Below, one piece after another: positions 50,955-60,632 of a stretch of 64,000 nucleotides of DNA; positions within the stretch are counted from its first letter, which is position 1, and each line of letters starts with the position of its first letter. Source of the stretch: Shewanella sp. MBTL60-007 (GTDB lineage: Bacteria; Pseudomonadota; Gammaproteobacteria; Enterobacterales; Shewanellaceae); contig NZ_BPET01000015.1 of the NCBI RefSeq assembly GCF_019654915.1, positions 30,851 through 94,850 of the forward strand. Reading direction: 5' to 3'. The notes under the pieces were generated by a model. That model was not told the origin of the DNA, searched no databases, and saw nothing but the letters and a program-made list of their open reading frames with translations. The position numbers and the translations under genes were made by a program.

Positions 50955-50982
50955 TTTAACTGGCCCTTGGCCAGTCAATATC

Positions 50983-51019
50983 AAATGCCGCCTAGATAAT
51001 TATTTAGGTGGCATTTTTT
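50983..51019 (+). terminator. Rho-independent terminator after purE
   Basis: AAATGCCGCCTA pairs with TAGGTGGCATTT (one G-U type mismatch) followed by a T run. Confidence 0.82.
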
Positions 51020-51218
51020 ATGAGGAAAGCTGTTCAAGCAATTTGCAGAAAGTTTTGCAGCCTCTTGCCGCTTCAAATTTTTGCTCCTCCTTTTTTACTG
51101 TAAATTCTCGCTACCAGTCTAATACTCAGCCCGTGACCTAAGCACTTGCAATCTAAGTTAAACTATACAAAGCTTAGCGGTCGATAATGTGTAAAATTTA
51201 TTAGCTAAGGAAGATACC

Positions 51219-51836
51219 GTGGAGCAGCCTTTGCCCTCAGTCGAACCGTCCAATGAGGTCGATTCAGATCAAGCCTTGATGTTGCAATATGCAGCCGGTA
51301 GTGCTCAAGCGTTTGAGTTACTGTACCGTAAGCATAAAGGTCCGCTATACCGATACTTCGTTCGTCAAATCTATGATCAACAGTTAGCAGAAGATCTCTA
51401 TCAAGAGACCTGGAGCCGAGTGATAAAGGCAGCCAGCAGTTATGAAACCAGCGCTAAATTTACCACTTGGTTGTATCGAATCGCTCATAACCTGATCGTC
51501 GACCACGTAAGAGCCGTTAAGCCTGTGAATAGTTTCACTGAGGTGTTTGAACCTGAGCAAGATACAGAGGCTCAATTCAGTAATGATGACTTTAACCCTG
51601 AAGAGCAGGAGTTAGATAGACAAAAGTCAACGCTGCTTAAAGGCTGTGTGGCCAATTTGCCACAAGTGCAAAAAGAGGCATTTTTGCTTAATGTCGAGAT
51701 GGGCTTTACTGCAGCGATTATCGCCGATATTGCAGGAGCAACCCTAGAAGCGACGAAAAGCCGTATTCGCTACGCCTATAAGGGGCTTAAGGATTGCGTT
51801 GACTTGAAATGGCAAGGAGCTGAGCATGACAGATAA
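51219..51836 (+). CDS. ECF-type RNA polymerase sigma factor
   Basis: A 205-residue sigma-70 family protein. Region 2 covers about 35-100 (AFELLYRKHKGPLYRYFVRQ, AEDLYQETWSRVI, FTTWLYRIAHNLIVDHVR), and region 4 covers about 135-195 (NLPQVQKEAFLLNVEMGFT, EATKSRIRYAYKGLK). The start codon is GTG behind TAAGGAAG. The last 11 bases overlap the next gene, which encodes a single-helix membrane protein that is the likely partner. The promoter classes it controls are unknown. Confidence 0.9.
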   Translation: MEQPLPSVEPSNEVDSDQALMLQYAAGSAQAFELLYRKHKGPLYRYFVRQIYDQQLAEDLYQETWSRVIKAASSYETSAKFTTWLYRIAHNLIVDHVRAVKPVNSFTEVFEPEQDTEAQFSNDDFNPEEQELDRQKSTLLKGCVANLPQVQKEAFLLNVEMGFTAAIIADIAGATLEATKSRIRYAYKGLKDCVDLKWQGAEHDR

Positions 51837-52386
51837 AGAGCATGAAGCAGTAGAGGATGAAATTAAGTCGCTTTATCAAAAAATTGATAAAGAGCAGCCC
51901 TCAACAGAGCTCGATGAGCAGATCTTAAATATGGCGCGTAGTCGAGTCGCTAAGCCTGTTCAGAGTCAATCTTTTTGGCGTAAATATCGCTGGCCATTGT
52001 CATCTGCCGCCTCGGTCTTAGTCGTTGTGACTCTGTTTGTGATAAACCCTGCGATGAAAAGTGGTGATGTATTAGAGCAAGGGGAACCCGTGATGATGTC
52101 ATCTCCGCCTAAGCCACAGATGATGCGCTCGATGGACGCGCCTAAGCAAATGGCTGAGCAATTGGATGACAACGTTATTCAGGCTGTGCAGAACAGTGCT
52201 CCTGTGGATGCTGATTTAACGGCGCAACTGGATAATATCGAGCAACTTATCCGAGACAAAGAGATCGCAGAAGCTTATGACTTGCTTCAGCAGTTGGCAG
52301 AGCAAGCACCGCAGTTGCTACAGACGACTCACCCGCTTAATGAGAGGTTTCTTAAGTTACGCAAAGCGGTGATGTCGGGTCATTAA
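51826..52386 (+). CDS. Putative anti-sigma or sigma-associated membrane protein
   Basis: A 186-residue protein with one membrane helix (about 52-68, WPLSSAASVLVVVTLFVI). The N-terminal 50 residues are charged and helical (DEQILNMARSRVAKPVQ) and would lie in the cytoplasm; there is no His/Cys zinc anti-sigma motif. The rest would be periplasmic, with a Met/Pro/Lys-rich linker and a helical end. It overlaps the sigma gene by 11 bases, so a regulatory pair is likely. The lack of a known anti-sigma domain keeps this tentative. Confidence 0.6.
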   Translation: MTDKEHEAVEDEIKSLYQKIDKEQPSTELDEQILNMARSRVAKPVQSQSFWRKYRWPLSSAASVLVVVTLFVINPAMKSGDVLEQGEPVMMSSPPKPQMMRSMDAPKQMAEQLDDNVIQAVQNSAPVDADLTAQLDNIEQLIRDKEIAEAYDLLQQLAEQAPQLLQTTHPLNERFLKLRKAVMSGH

Positions 52387-52436
52387 TTGCTATCTCGCTC
52401 GCAGTGATTGGTATAAAACGTCGATTAACGCACAGA

Positions 52437-52464
52437 ATAAAGCCCGCCATTGCGGGCTTTATTC
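52437..52464. terminator. Bidirectional terminator after the sigma/anti-sigma pair
   Basis: AATAAAGCCCGC and GCGGGCTTTATT form a perfect stem around a 4-base loop, with a T-rich tail. Confidence 0.85.
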
Positions 52465-52492
52465 TATTTTTAATTGTTAAAGTGCCTCACCA

Positions 52493-52909
52493 TTAAAGCG
52501 ATTTGAACCAGTCCCCAACCCCAAGGGAAGTCCCCTCAAACAGGTCGATACCTAACATAGATTTTAGCAAATAGAGTAGAAGCAACCCCAAGGCTACAGA
52601 CATTAAGATAAACGCAACAATACTGAGCAGGAAAAGGGCCAAGGAAAGTTGCTTCTCTTTACGACTGTATGCACGTTTATTGCGTCCAAGCAGGAAGACA
52701 TAGAAAAAACGCCAGCCAATAAAGGGAAGATAGAAACTGCCACGATTATCAATCATATGTTTCTGCCAGCGGTTATTCATTAATGCTCGCCTAAGATAGA
52801 GTAATTGGGTTTCAGAATAACTTTCCGCATGAACTTTAGGCATGTTTCCTAAAGCGCGATTAACGCGAATGTCATCTTTTTGTGATGGACGGACATACTC
52901 TCTTGGCAT
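52493..52909 (-). CDS. Membrane protein, unknown function
   Basis: A 138-residue protein. The N-terminal half is soluble and rich in Arg, Asn and Tyr (SETQLLYLRRALMNNRWQKH), with an aromatic segment at about 60-75. The second half holds a long hydrophobic stretch (about 88-120) that could be one long helix or a tight hairpin. I cannot name the family. It is convergent with the sigma pair across a terminator and stands alone. Confidence 0.7.
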   Translation of the reverse strand: MPREYVRPSQKDDIRVNRALGNMPKVHAESYSETQLLYLRRALMNNRWQKHMIDNRGSFYLPFIGWRFFYVFLLGRNKRAYSRKEKQLSLALFLLSIVAFILMSVALGLLLLYLLKSMLGIDLFEGTSLGVGDWFKSL

Positions 52910-53112
52910 TAATACCTCATATAGTCAAAGCACTAACTTTAAGCTTAGCAGTTATTAATTAGCGGAAACTAAGCAAGTTTTGCTTAATATTACTTAAGGG
53001 GATAAACACATTTGCTAACCACTTATTTGGTAGTGTTTTGCTGCTGTATTGTGAAAAGTTTGCTACCTTATTGCCTCAATTAAGAACAAAAACAATAGGA
53101 TTGCTAGCTCAG

Positions 53113-56100
53113 ATGAAACTCCGTCACTCTCTCGCGTGCTGTATGCTTGCCTTAGGCACGATTAATATCTCCCCCGCTTTCGCCACGCAGTCCACTGTTA
53201 AGCCTGGTTACTTTCGTGCTCCAGCATTGAACCAGCAAACCTTGGTATTTACGGCGGAAGGGGACCTCTGGACCCAATCTTTGGCTGATACTAAAGCGAC
53301 ACGTCTAACAAGCTTACCGGCGCAGGAGTTAGGGGCGACGATCTCCCCTGATGGACAATCTGTGGCCTATACCGCCAACTACGAAGGATCGACCGAAGTC
53401 TACGTTATCCCCATTGCTGGTGGTCAAGCAAAGCGGGTGAGCTTTGAAAACAGCCGCGTGCGTGTTCAAGGATGGACTGCCGATGGTAAGGTGCTTTATT
53501 CAACCGATAATGCCTTCGGCCCTGCTAACTACTGGGTACTAAGAACCGTTGATCCCGAAACCTTGATAACAACTGATCTTCCGTTAGCCGATGCGATTGA
53601 AGGTGCGATAGACGACAAGGGAGAGTACGTTTATTTCACTCGATTTGGCCTGCAGACAACAGGCGATAACGCCAAGGTTTATCGTGGTGGTGCTAAAGGC
53701 GAGCTGTGGAAATTTAAATTAGGCAGTAAACAAGAGGCAACACCTCTGACTCAATCCCACCAAGGCTCTGTAAGACAACCTATGTTATGGCAGTCGCGCC
53801 TCTATTTTATTAGTGACAGTGATGGTAATGACAACATCTGGTCAATGGCGACAGATGGAGGCGATCTACAGCAGCACACTCATTATAAAGAGTGGCAGGT
53901 TCGTACGGCTCGATTAGATCAAGGTCGTATCGTGTTTCAGCAAGGGGCGGATATAAAGCTATTTGATATCGCTTCAGGGAAAGAGCAGCTCCTTGATCTT
54001 CAGCTCGTTTCCGATTTTGCCCAGCAGCGAGAGCACTGGGTAAAAGAGCCGATGAAGTACGCAACCTCGACACTGTTAGCCCCTCAGGGCGATAAGGTGG
54101 TGATAACCGCTCGCAGCCATGTCGCGATTGCGGGCACCGATGGTCAGCGTTTAGTAGAAGTTGCCCTGCCGAAAAATAGCCGTCTTCGCAGTGCGATAAT
54201 GAGTCAAGATGGTGCTTGGGTCTACGGTATTAGCGATGCCTCTGGCGAGCAAGAGGTTTGGCAGTTTGCCGCCGATGGCAGTGAAAAGTCTAAGCAACTG
54301 ACTAAAGATGGTAAAAGCCTAAGGCTTAATTTGCATCAGTCTCCGGATGGCCGCTACCTTGCCCATGATGATTATGACGGTAATGTTTGGTTGCTAGATC
54401 TTAAGAAGGGCAGTAATAAGAAGATCATCAGCCAAGGTGAGGGGCTTGGACCGTATGCGGATATCGTCTGGTCTGGTGATAGCCGTTTTATCGCCTTAAC
54501 CAAGGCTGAGATGGGCAAGGCGCGACCACAAATCGTGCTGTACTCGCTAAATAAGGATCGCGCCGAATCTTTGACGAGTGATAAATATGAGTCGTTTTCA
54601 CCGAGCTTTAGCGCCGATGGTGATTGGTTATACTTCCTGTCTAATCGACAGTTTGTCTCAACGCCTAGCTCGCCTTGGGGAGATAGAAACTTAGGCCCGA
54701 TGTTTGATAAGCGCACGCAAGTGTTTGCTATCGCTCTGAATGAAGATGCACGCTTTGCCTTTCAAAAGCCAAATGAGCTAATGTCTGCCCCACAAGCTGA
54801 TGACGATGAGGTAGAAACTAAGGTTGAATGGGATGGATTAGCGAGCCGTTTATGGCAAGTCCCTATTGCCGCCGGTAACTATGGCTCGTTGCAGATGGCA
54901 AAAGATAAGTTCTATCTGCTTGATACGTCAACGAGTGGTAAGTCGACGCTGAAAGTGGTTAAGTTCGATGCTCTAAGCCCTAAGGTTGAGACTTTCTCTA
55001 AAGATGTTGGCGAGTACCAACTGTCTCAAGATGGTAAAAAGCTGTTTATCCGTAAGCAGTCAAAGCAGGGCAGCGAGATGTTGATCGTCGATGCAGCTGA
55101 CAAGCTACCTAAAGAGCTTAAGCAAGCCAAGGTACAAACCGAACTATGGCAACTTGCGATTGAACCAGCGGCTGAGTGGCAACAGATGTATGAAGATGCG
55201 TGGTTAATGCATAGGGACTCTTTCTATGACAAGAGCATGCGCGGATTGGACTGGCAGGCAACCAAGGCCAAGTATCAGCCTTTGGTTGATCGACTCACAG
55301 ATCGTCATGAGCTCAACGATATCTTTATGCAGATGATGGGTGAGCTGGACTCACTGCATTCTCAGGTGCGTGGTGGTGATAGCCCTAAAGATCCTAACAA
55401 GGCTAAGTCGGCAAGCTTAGGGGCACGATTAGAGCAAACTAAAGCGGGCGTGGTGATTGAGCATATCTATCAGGGCGATCCTGAGTTGCCAACACAGGCG
55501 GCTCCGCTGATGCAGATGGGCGTTAATGCAAAAGTTGGTGATGTGATAGTCGCCATCAATGGCAAAAAGCTAAGTAATATTGCCGATGTAACAAGGCTTT
55601 TGCGTAACCAAGACGGCAAACAGGTCTTACTGACGCTAAAACGCGGTAGCAAAACCCATCAGACTATCATTAAACCCGTTACTGCTTCTAAGAATGCCAA
55701 GCTAAGATATGTAGATTGGGTACGTCACAACAGTGATGAAGTAACTAAAAACAGTGACGGCAAGATAGGCTATTTGCACCTGTATGCTATGGGCAGCGGT
55801 GATATTGCCAGCTTTGCTCGAGAGTTTTACGCTAACGTTGACAAGGATGGCTTGATTATCGATGTGCGCCGTAATCGCGGTGGCAATATTGATAGTTGGA
55901 TCATCGAAAAGTTACTGCGCCGTACATGGGCATTTTGGGCTCCGACCCATGGCACGCCATCGGGGAATATGCAGCAGACCTTTAGGGGCCAGCTGGTGGT
56001 GTTGACCGATCAGCTCACCTATTCTGATGGTGAAACCTTTTCGGCCGGTGTAAAGGCACTAGGCATCGCTCCCTTGATTGGTAAGCAGACGGCGGGCGCA

Positions 56101-56388
56101 GGTGTATGGTTATCTGGTCGTAATTCGTTGACAGATAAAGGTATGGCACGAGTTGCTGAGTATCCACAATATGCGATGGACGGCAGTTGGATCATTGAAG
56201 GGCGCGGGGTGAGTCCCGACATTGAGGTCGACAACTTACCTTATGCGACGTTTATGGGAACAGATGCCCAGCTCAATAAAGCGATTAGCTACTTAAAGGA
56301 GGCCCTGCAAGCGCAACCTGTTCCAGAGCTAAGACCAAAACCTATGCCTACAAAGGGGATGGCTGAAGACGTTCATAAGGCGTTTTAA
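53113..56388 (+). CDS. Tricorn-like S41 family peptidase with beta-propeller and PDZ domain
   Basis: A 1091-residue exported protease. A signal peptide (about 1-25, cleavage near AFA-TQ) is followed by TolB/WD-like propeller repeats (about 35-650, with repeated SPDGQ, SADGDWLYFLSNRQ and SQDGKKLFIR motifs), a helical tricorn core domain, a PDZ domain (about 755-850, AKVGDVIVAINGKKLSNIAD) and an S41 catalytic domain (about 860-1060) with the nucleophilic Ser in TYSDGETFSAGVKAL. It probably degrades peptides in the periplasm. The frame opens at 53038, but the ATG at 53113 gives the proper signal peptide. Confidence 0.93.
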   Translation: MKLRHSLACCMLALGTINISPAFATQSTVKPGYFRAPALNQQTLVFTAEGDLWTQSLADTKATRLTSLPAQELGATISPDGQSVAYTANYEGSTEVYVIPIAGGQAKRVSFENSRVRVQGWTADGKVLYSTDNAFGPANYWVLRTVDPETLITTDLPLADAIEGAIDDKGEYVYFTRFGLQTTGDNAKVYRGGAKGELWKFKLGSKQEATPLTQSHQGSVRQPMLWQSRLYFISDSDGNDNIWSMATDGGDLQQHTHYKEWQVRTARLDQGRIVFQQGADIKLFDIASGKEQLLDLQLVSDFAQQREHWVKEPMKYATSTLLAPQGDKVVITARSHVAIAGTDGQRLVEVALPKNSRLRSAIMSQDGAWVYGISDASGEQEVWQFAADGSEKSKQLTKDGKSLRLNLHQSPDGRYLAHDDYDGNVWLLDLKKGSNKKIISQGEGLGPYADIVWSGDSRFIALTKAEMGKARPQIVLYSLNKDRAESLTSDKYESFSPSFSADGDWLYFLSNRQFVSTPSSPWGDRNLGPMFDKRTQVFAIALNEDARFAFQKPNELMSAPQADDDEVETKVEWDGLASRLWQVPIAAGNYGSLQMAKDKFYLLDTSTSGKSTLKVVKFDALSPKVETFSKDVGEYQLSQDGKKLFIRKQSKQGSEMLIVDAADKLPKELKQAKVQTELWQLAIEPAAEWQQMYEDAWLMHRDSFYDKSMRGLDWQATKAKYQPLVDRLTDRHELNDIFMQMMGELDSLHSQVRGGDSPKDPNKAKSASLGARLEQTKAGVVIEHIYQGDPELPTQAAPLMQMGVNAKVGDVIVAINGKKLSNIADVTRLLRNQDGKQVLLTLKRGSKTHQTIIKPVTASKNAKLRYVDWVRHNSDEVTKNSDGKIGYLHLYAMGSGDIASFAREFYANVDKDGLIIDVRRNRGGNIDSWIIEKLLRRTWAFWAPTHGTPSGNMQQTFRGQLVVLTDQLTYSDGETFSAGVKALGIAPLIGKQTAGAGVWLSGRNSLTDKGMARVAEYPQYAMDGSWIIEGRGVSPDIEVDNLPYATFMGTDAQLNKAISYLKEALQAQPVPELRPKPMPTKGMAEDVHKAF

Positions 56389-56701
56389 ATAAGTAGCACG
56401 CCAATCGTTTTTACATTGAGGTTGGCTTTACTTCATTATTTTGGGCGTTATTAGCAATAAGTTAATAACGCCCATTTTCTTATTTATGGCATCAACCTTG
56501 CTGTTATTCAGCTATCATTTCAAAGTGTTTTATTAATAGATAGCCCATTAAATATTTTGCAAAAAATAATTGAAAGCTAACTGTTTAAGGCACTAAACTG
56601 GATAAAAATAGTTCAAAAATTAGGGTGTTAATTGACACCAATATTGAGGCTTGTACTAATGGGCATTAGGTACAGGCTTATCGGTTACTAAAGGGATGAG
56701 T
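56389..56701. other. Gap before the HlyD/DUF2955 pair
   Basis: It holds the terminator of the S41 gene and an AT-rich stretch that must carry the promoter of the efflux pair. No gene is supported. Confidence 0.6.
56443..56480 (+). terminator. Terminator after the S41 peptidase gene
   Basis: GGGCGTTATTA and TAATAACGCCC pair perfectly around a 9-base loop, followed by a T-rich tail. Confidence 0.8.
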
Positions 56702-57844
56702 ATGACTGAAGATAAAGGTGTAAGTGGGAATGACGCCGCTAATGATGAGCTCAGTAAAGAGGTCGAGCAGACAGAAAACAAGAAAAACACGAAAATCCGT
56801 AAAGCGACCAATATCATCTTAATTGTTGTCAGCTTCTTATTTGTTTTTCACCTTATCGCAGATAGATTTATCCCCTCAACCGATCTCGGCCGTATTCGCG
56901 GCTATGTGGTCCCCATTAGTCCTCAAGTGTCCGGTGAGATCATCGACATTTTAGTGGCGCCTAACACCCTTATAAGACGCGGGGATGTGCTGGCCAAAAT
57001 TAACCCAAAAGATTATGAAATTGCGCTGCACCAAGCCGAGCAATCGCTCAAGAAAGCTGGGCAAAATGTCGGTGCTCAGACGGCCAATGTCGCTGCGGCT
57101 CAGGCAAAGGTGACTAATGCCGAGGCAAACCTGAAAAATGCTCAGGTTCAATCTAAGCGTATTTTTGCCATGGTTGACAGAGCCGTAATGTCACAGGCGG
57201 ATGCCGATAATGCCAGAGCCGAGTTGACTAAGGCTGAAGCCGGTGTCGCTAGCGCTAAAGCTGATTTGGCTAAGGCGCAGGAGCGTTTAGGCGCAGAAGG
57301 TGAGAACAATACTAATGTACAGTCAGCCTTGTTGAGCTTAGAGAAAGCACAGTTGGACTTGGCTCGTACATCCATCACGGCACCGACCGATGGTGTTGCC
57401 TCAAATTTCAGGTTAAAAGAGGGCATATACGCTAGCGCTGGGCAGCCTGTGATGACCTTTATCTCATCGGAAGATGTGTGGATTGAGGCATATTTTAGAG
57501 AAAACAGTTTAGGCAATATGAAACCTGGCGATGAAGTTGAGTTTGCCCTCGATTACGCTCCCGGTGAAGTCTTTAAGGCTAAGGTCGGCAGCATCGATTA
57601 CGGTATCGACTGGGGGCAGAGTGAGCAGACTGGTAAGCTGGCGCAGGTATCGGGTCAAACAGGTTGGCTACGTCAATCCCAGCGCTTCCCGGTTACCATT
57701 GTGCTGCCTGCCAATGAAGCGGTGGGATTAAGACGTGTCGGTGGTCAAGCCGATGTGATTGTCTATACCAGTGATAGCAGTATCATCAATCTATTTGGTA
57801 AGTTCTGGATCCGCCTCGTGAGCTGGTTCTCTTATGTCAGATAG
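56702..57844 (+). CDS. HlyD/EmrA-type membrane fusion protein
   Basis: A 380-residue periplasmic adaptor of an efflux system. An acidic cytoplasmic start precedes one membrane helix (about 35-53), then the biotinyl-like half (RGYVVPISPQVSGEIIDILV, NPKDYEIALHQAEQSL), a long alpha-hairpin coiled coil (about 100-215, Ala/Glu/Lys-rich), and the second half SITAPTDGVASNFRLKEG. ATG codons at 56696 and 56702 both exist; the AAAGGG site is spaced correctly only for 56702. Its last 11 bases overlap the DUF2955 gene, so the two proteins are made together. Confidence 0.9.
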   Translation: MTEDKGVSGNDAANDELSKEVEQTENKKNTKIRKATNIILIVVSFLFVFHLIADRFIPSTDLGRIRGYVVPISPQVSGEIIDILVAPNTLIRRGDVLAKINPKDYEIALHQAEQSLKKAGQNVGAQTANVAAAQAKVTNAEANLKNAQVQSKRIFAMVDRAVMSQADADNARAELTKAEAGVASAKADLAKAQERLGAEGENNTNVQSALLSLEKAQLDLARTSITAPTDGVASNFRLKEGIYASAGQPVMTFISSEDVWIEAYFRENSLGNMKPGDEVEFALDYAPGEVFKAKVGSIDYGIDWGQSEQTGKLAQVSGQTGWLRQSQRFPVTIVLPANEAVGLRRVGGQADVIVYTSDSSIINLFGKFWIRLVSWFSYVR

Positions 57845-58907
57845 CAAACGAGCTGACAGCTCACTTGCCGTTGCTAATGCAGCACAAGGAGTAACTGCAG
57901 AGGCCATTTACACTCGCAGGGTACTGCGTTTTACCTTGGGAATAGGTCTCGCCGTTGCTGTGTCAGCTATTTGGGCATGGCCGCTCGCGTTTATCGTGCC
58001 GGTATTTGTAGCTAAGTTTTTGGTTGATAGGCAAGAGCCCACAATACAAACCGTGTATGAGCTGCTTATCTCGATGATCTGTACTATCGGCTTAGCTTGG
58101 TTGGTGAGTTTTGGACCGACTCACTATCCTATGGTGTTACTGCCACTGCTCGCTATGATGATGTTATGGGGCTATTACCTGTTTAGCGACCCTAAATGGA
58201 ACTTCTTTGCCACTATTTTCATCGTGGCGACGCTGCTACTGCCTTATTTGAGTTTATTAGAGCCCGGAGCCGCAATTCTTGTAGGGGGGGGGTTAAGTTT
58301 TTCAGGTGTTGTCGCTGTGGCTATATTTGCGTTACTTCACGCCTTGTTACCCGATTTGTCACCTAAGAAAGAGCAATTATCGGATGCAGTTCAGAGCCAT
58401 GATGAACGAACGCATGAGGCATTTCGCGCCCTTATTATCGCTTTTCCTGTGATCTGTTTCTTCTATTTCTTAGAGATCTCTGGTGCGCTGCTAACCATGA
58501 TTTTTATTGCTATTTTGTCTTTGCAGGCCGCGGGGGCTAAAAGCGTTAAGGTGAGTCTATTCCTTTTGGTCACTAACGGTATCGGTGGTGCCTTAGCAGT
58601 CGTGTTTTATAACTTACTCACCATAGTGCCAGAGGTCCAATTTTATATTGGCATGTCGATGTTAGCGGCTCTATTTTTCGGGCAAAAGATCTATGCCGAT
58701 CCAGCTAAAGCTCCCCTCTATGCTGGTATTTTATCGGCACTATTAGTGGTTGTAGGCTCAACGGCATCGTCTACGGATAAAGATGTTGCGGTGAATTTTT
58801 ATCTTAGGATTTTGCAGCTATTTTTAGTGGGCGTTTATATGATTTTTGCCTCCTTCTTCTTAGAGTCCAGAGATTGGAAGTTCTTGAAAAAACGCAATAG
58901 CTTATAA
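57834..58907 (+). CDS. DUF2955 family membrane protein, efflux partner
   Basis: A 357-residue integral membrane protein with about ten helices in two similar halves, separated by a charged loop near residues 180-205. I recognise the DUF2955 pattern, which resembles the FUSC/aromatic acid exporter AaeB topology. Genes of this type are usually paired with a HlyD-like adaptor, as here with 11 bases of overlap. The pair may export small organic molecules; the substrate is not known. Confidence 0.85.
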   Translation: MSDSKRADSSLAVANAAQGVTAEAIYTRRVLRFTLGIGLAVAVSAIWAWPLAFIVPVFVAKFLVDRQEPTIQTVYELLISMICTIGLAWLVSFGPTHYPMVLLPLLAMMMLWGYYLFSDPKWNFFATIFIVATLLLPYLSLLEPGAAILVGGGLSFSGVVAVAIFALLHALLPDLSPKKEQLSDAVQSHDERTHEAFRALIIAFPVICFFYFLEISGALLTMIFIAILSLQAAGAKSVKVSLFLLVTNGIGGALAVVFYNLLTIVPEVQFYIGMSMLAALFFGQKIYADPAKAPLYAGILSALLVVVGSTASSTDKDVAVNFYLRILQLFLVGVYMIFASFFLESRDWKFLKKRNSL

Positions 58908-59243
58908 ATCAGCGTAATCAGGCTTTTTTATCGGCTGATAATAACTTGTTAGCGAATGGTGTCACCAAAGGGCAATTATTCAGTCGTGATACGCAATAAC
59001 ATGGAGGCCAGTACTTACAGTGTGAGGCTGTGGATAGCTTGGTTGTTTTAACAAATCTTAATTAATTGAGCATGCGCCTTAGAGATGAAGCTTGATAAAG
59101 GATTGGTTAAGCAAAATTATGATATATAACTGAATCAATAACTTGGTTCATGTGCTATATGTTAAATGGCGCAAGTTCTTGAGCACCACATACTACGAGA
59201 GTGTATCGAACACTCATCAATATCTACCGATAAGGATGAAACT
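58908..59243. other. Gap between DUF2955 and SYLF-like lipoprotein genes
   Basis: No gene is supported. A weak ATCAGC/GCTGAT pairing around TTTTTT near 58910-58945 may end the efflux transcript. The open frame from 59166 is only an upstream extension of the next gene. Confidence 0.5.
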
Positions 59244-59828
59244 ATGTTTCGACTAAACAAACTTAAACTGGCAGCTGTCGCCCTACCTGTATTACTTGTT
59301 GGTTGTGCAACAGGTGATACCCCAGAATCTAAGAAGATGCATGCTAGAGAAGAGACTCAGGCAGCGCTTCAGGAGATCTATACCGAGCATCCTGCGGCGA
59401 AAACGGCAGTGGCTAACTCAGTTGGTTATGTGGTGTGTACCGGTAGCAATAGCTATCTGTTTGCTTTATCGACTGGTGGTGGAATTTGCGTGCTACATGA
59501 AGGCAGCAAGCTCTCTTACTATCGCTTCGCAACAGGTGGTGTTGGTGCGGGTATTGGCTGGAAGCAGATGGCGTTTGTACAAGCTTTTACTCAGCGTGAT
59601 GCATTAACGCGTTTTAAAGAGTCGGGCTATGAAGGACAGGCTCAGGCTGAAGCCAGTGCCGAATATGAGGGCAGTGGTGAGCAGGCATCGGCAAACCAGT
59701 CGGTTGATGTGTCTGGTGTGAAGACTTACCAAGTTAACTTGATGGGCGCCGCGGCTCAGGCTACGGTTCAAGGTTATAAGTATTGGGAAACTGACTTTAC
59801 CGATGACTTCGTTGAGAATGACGGTTAG
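59244..59828 (+). CDS. SYLF-like lipoprotein
   Basis: A 194-residue lipoprotein. The signal (MFRLNKLKLAAVALPVLLVGC) ends at lipid-bearing Cys 21. The body has alternating glycine-rich strands, STGGGICVLHEGSKLSYYRF and ATGGVGAGIGWKQMAFVQ, then ALTRFKESGYEGQAQAEASA, an arrangement close to SYLF/Ysc84 lipid-binding domains. The end is acidic. The ATG at 59244, behind TAAGGATG, is preferred to the one at 59166 because it yields the signal peptide. Function in Shewanella is not established. Confidence 0.75.
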   Translation: MFRLNKLKLAAVALPVLLVGCATGDTPESKKMHAREETQAALQEIYTEHPAAKTAVANSVGYVVCTGSNSYLFALSTGGGICVLHEGSKLSYYRFATGGVGAGIGWKQMAFVQAFTQRDALTRFKESGYEGQAQAEASAEYEGSGEQASANQSVDVSGVKTYQVNLMGAAAQATVQGYKYWETDFTDDFVENDG

Positions 59829-59846
59829 CACTCACTTATCTAAGCA

Positions 59847-59877
59847 GAAAAGCTAGGTTATGACCTAGCTTTTTTTA
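59847..59877 (+). terminator. Terminator after the SYLF-like lipoprotein gene
   Basis: AAAAGCTAGGT pairs with ACCTAGCTTTT around TATG, followed by a T run. Confidence 0.87.
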
Positions 59878-59920
59878 TGCCTAGATCTGTATCGTCCAGA
59901 GATAGGTTTGAGCTACCTCT

Positions 59921-60367
59921 TTAGTACTTAATCTCAAACTGAGTTTCAGGGTTTAAGCTATTGGCGATAAAACAGTTCTCGTGAGATTTCTCATGAATTT
60001 TAGTGATGACCTCTTGGTTTACTTCAGTGGCAAATTCGATCTCTGGACATAGGACAATCTTACTAACAAAGATTTTGCCTGCGCCATTCTTGCCAAGCTC
60101 GGCAAAGGCACTGTCTTTATAGGACACGATAGGCAGGCGCTTTAGGTGTGCGATTGTCAGAAATGTTAGCATATGGCACGAGGACAGTGCGGCGAGTAGG
60201 CTCTCTTCAGGGTTTATATTAGCGGCATTGCCGCTATATTCCGGTGCGGATGAGGCTTGGATCTGCTGCCCGCTACCAAAGTTAATCTGGTGGTCACGGC
60301 AAAAGCTTTGGGGATCGTTAATAGGCTCCTCAGAGGCGCTCCAACTGAGGTTAATATTAAAAGTCAT
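59921..60367 (-). CDS. OsmC-family protein
   Basis: A 148-residue protein of the OsmC/Ohr/YhfA superfamily of thiol-dependent peroxidases. INPEESLLAALSSCHMLTFLTIA carries the first redox Cys, and the second lies in SHENCFIANSLN. A conserved Glu is in NPEESLL. It may reduce organic or fatty-acid peroxides. It stands alone, facing the SYLF-like gene across a terminator. Confidence 0.92.
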   Translation of the reverse strand: MTFNINLSWSASEEPINDPQSFCRDHQINFGSGQQIQASSAPEYSGNAANINPEESLLAALSSCHMLTFLTIAHLKRLPIVSYKDSAFAELGKNGAGKIFVSKIVLCPEIEFATEVNQEVITKIHEKSHENCFIANSLNPETQFEIKY

Positions 60368-60632
60368 ACTGTTAACTCTTCTAGTGATGGATATGCGAAT
60401 ACATGACTAATGACTAGGGGGAAGTGTTTAAGCTAACTCTTTGAGTCAATAGATTGCAACTGCAAATAACTAAAGTGGAGTGTACTCGTAGAAGGGAACT
60501 GATAGCTTGATTTTAATCAACTGCAGGAATTTACTTTGGCGTGTTCCTTGAGAGATAGCAGCTTAGTAACATAGCAAGTTCCGGTTCTGATTATGCTTAT
60601 GTGTCACCTGAGCTGTTGTAAGGTTTTGAAAG

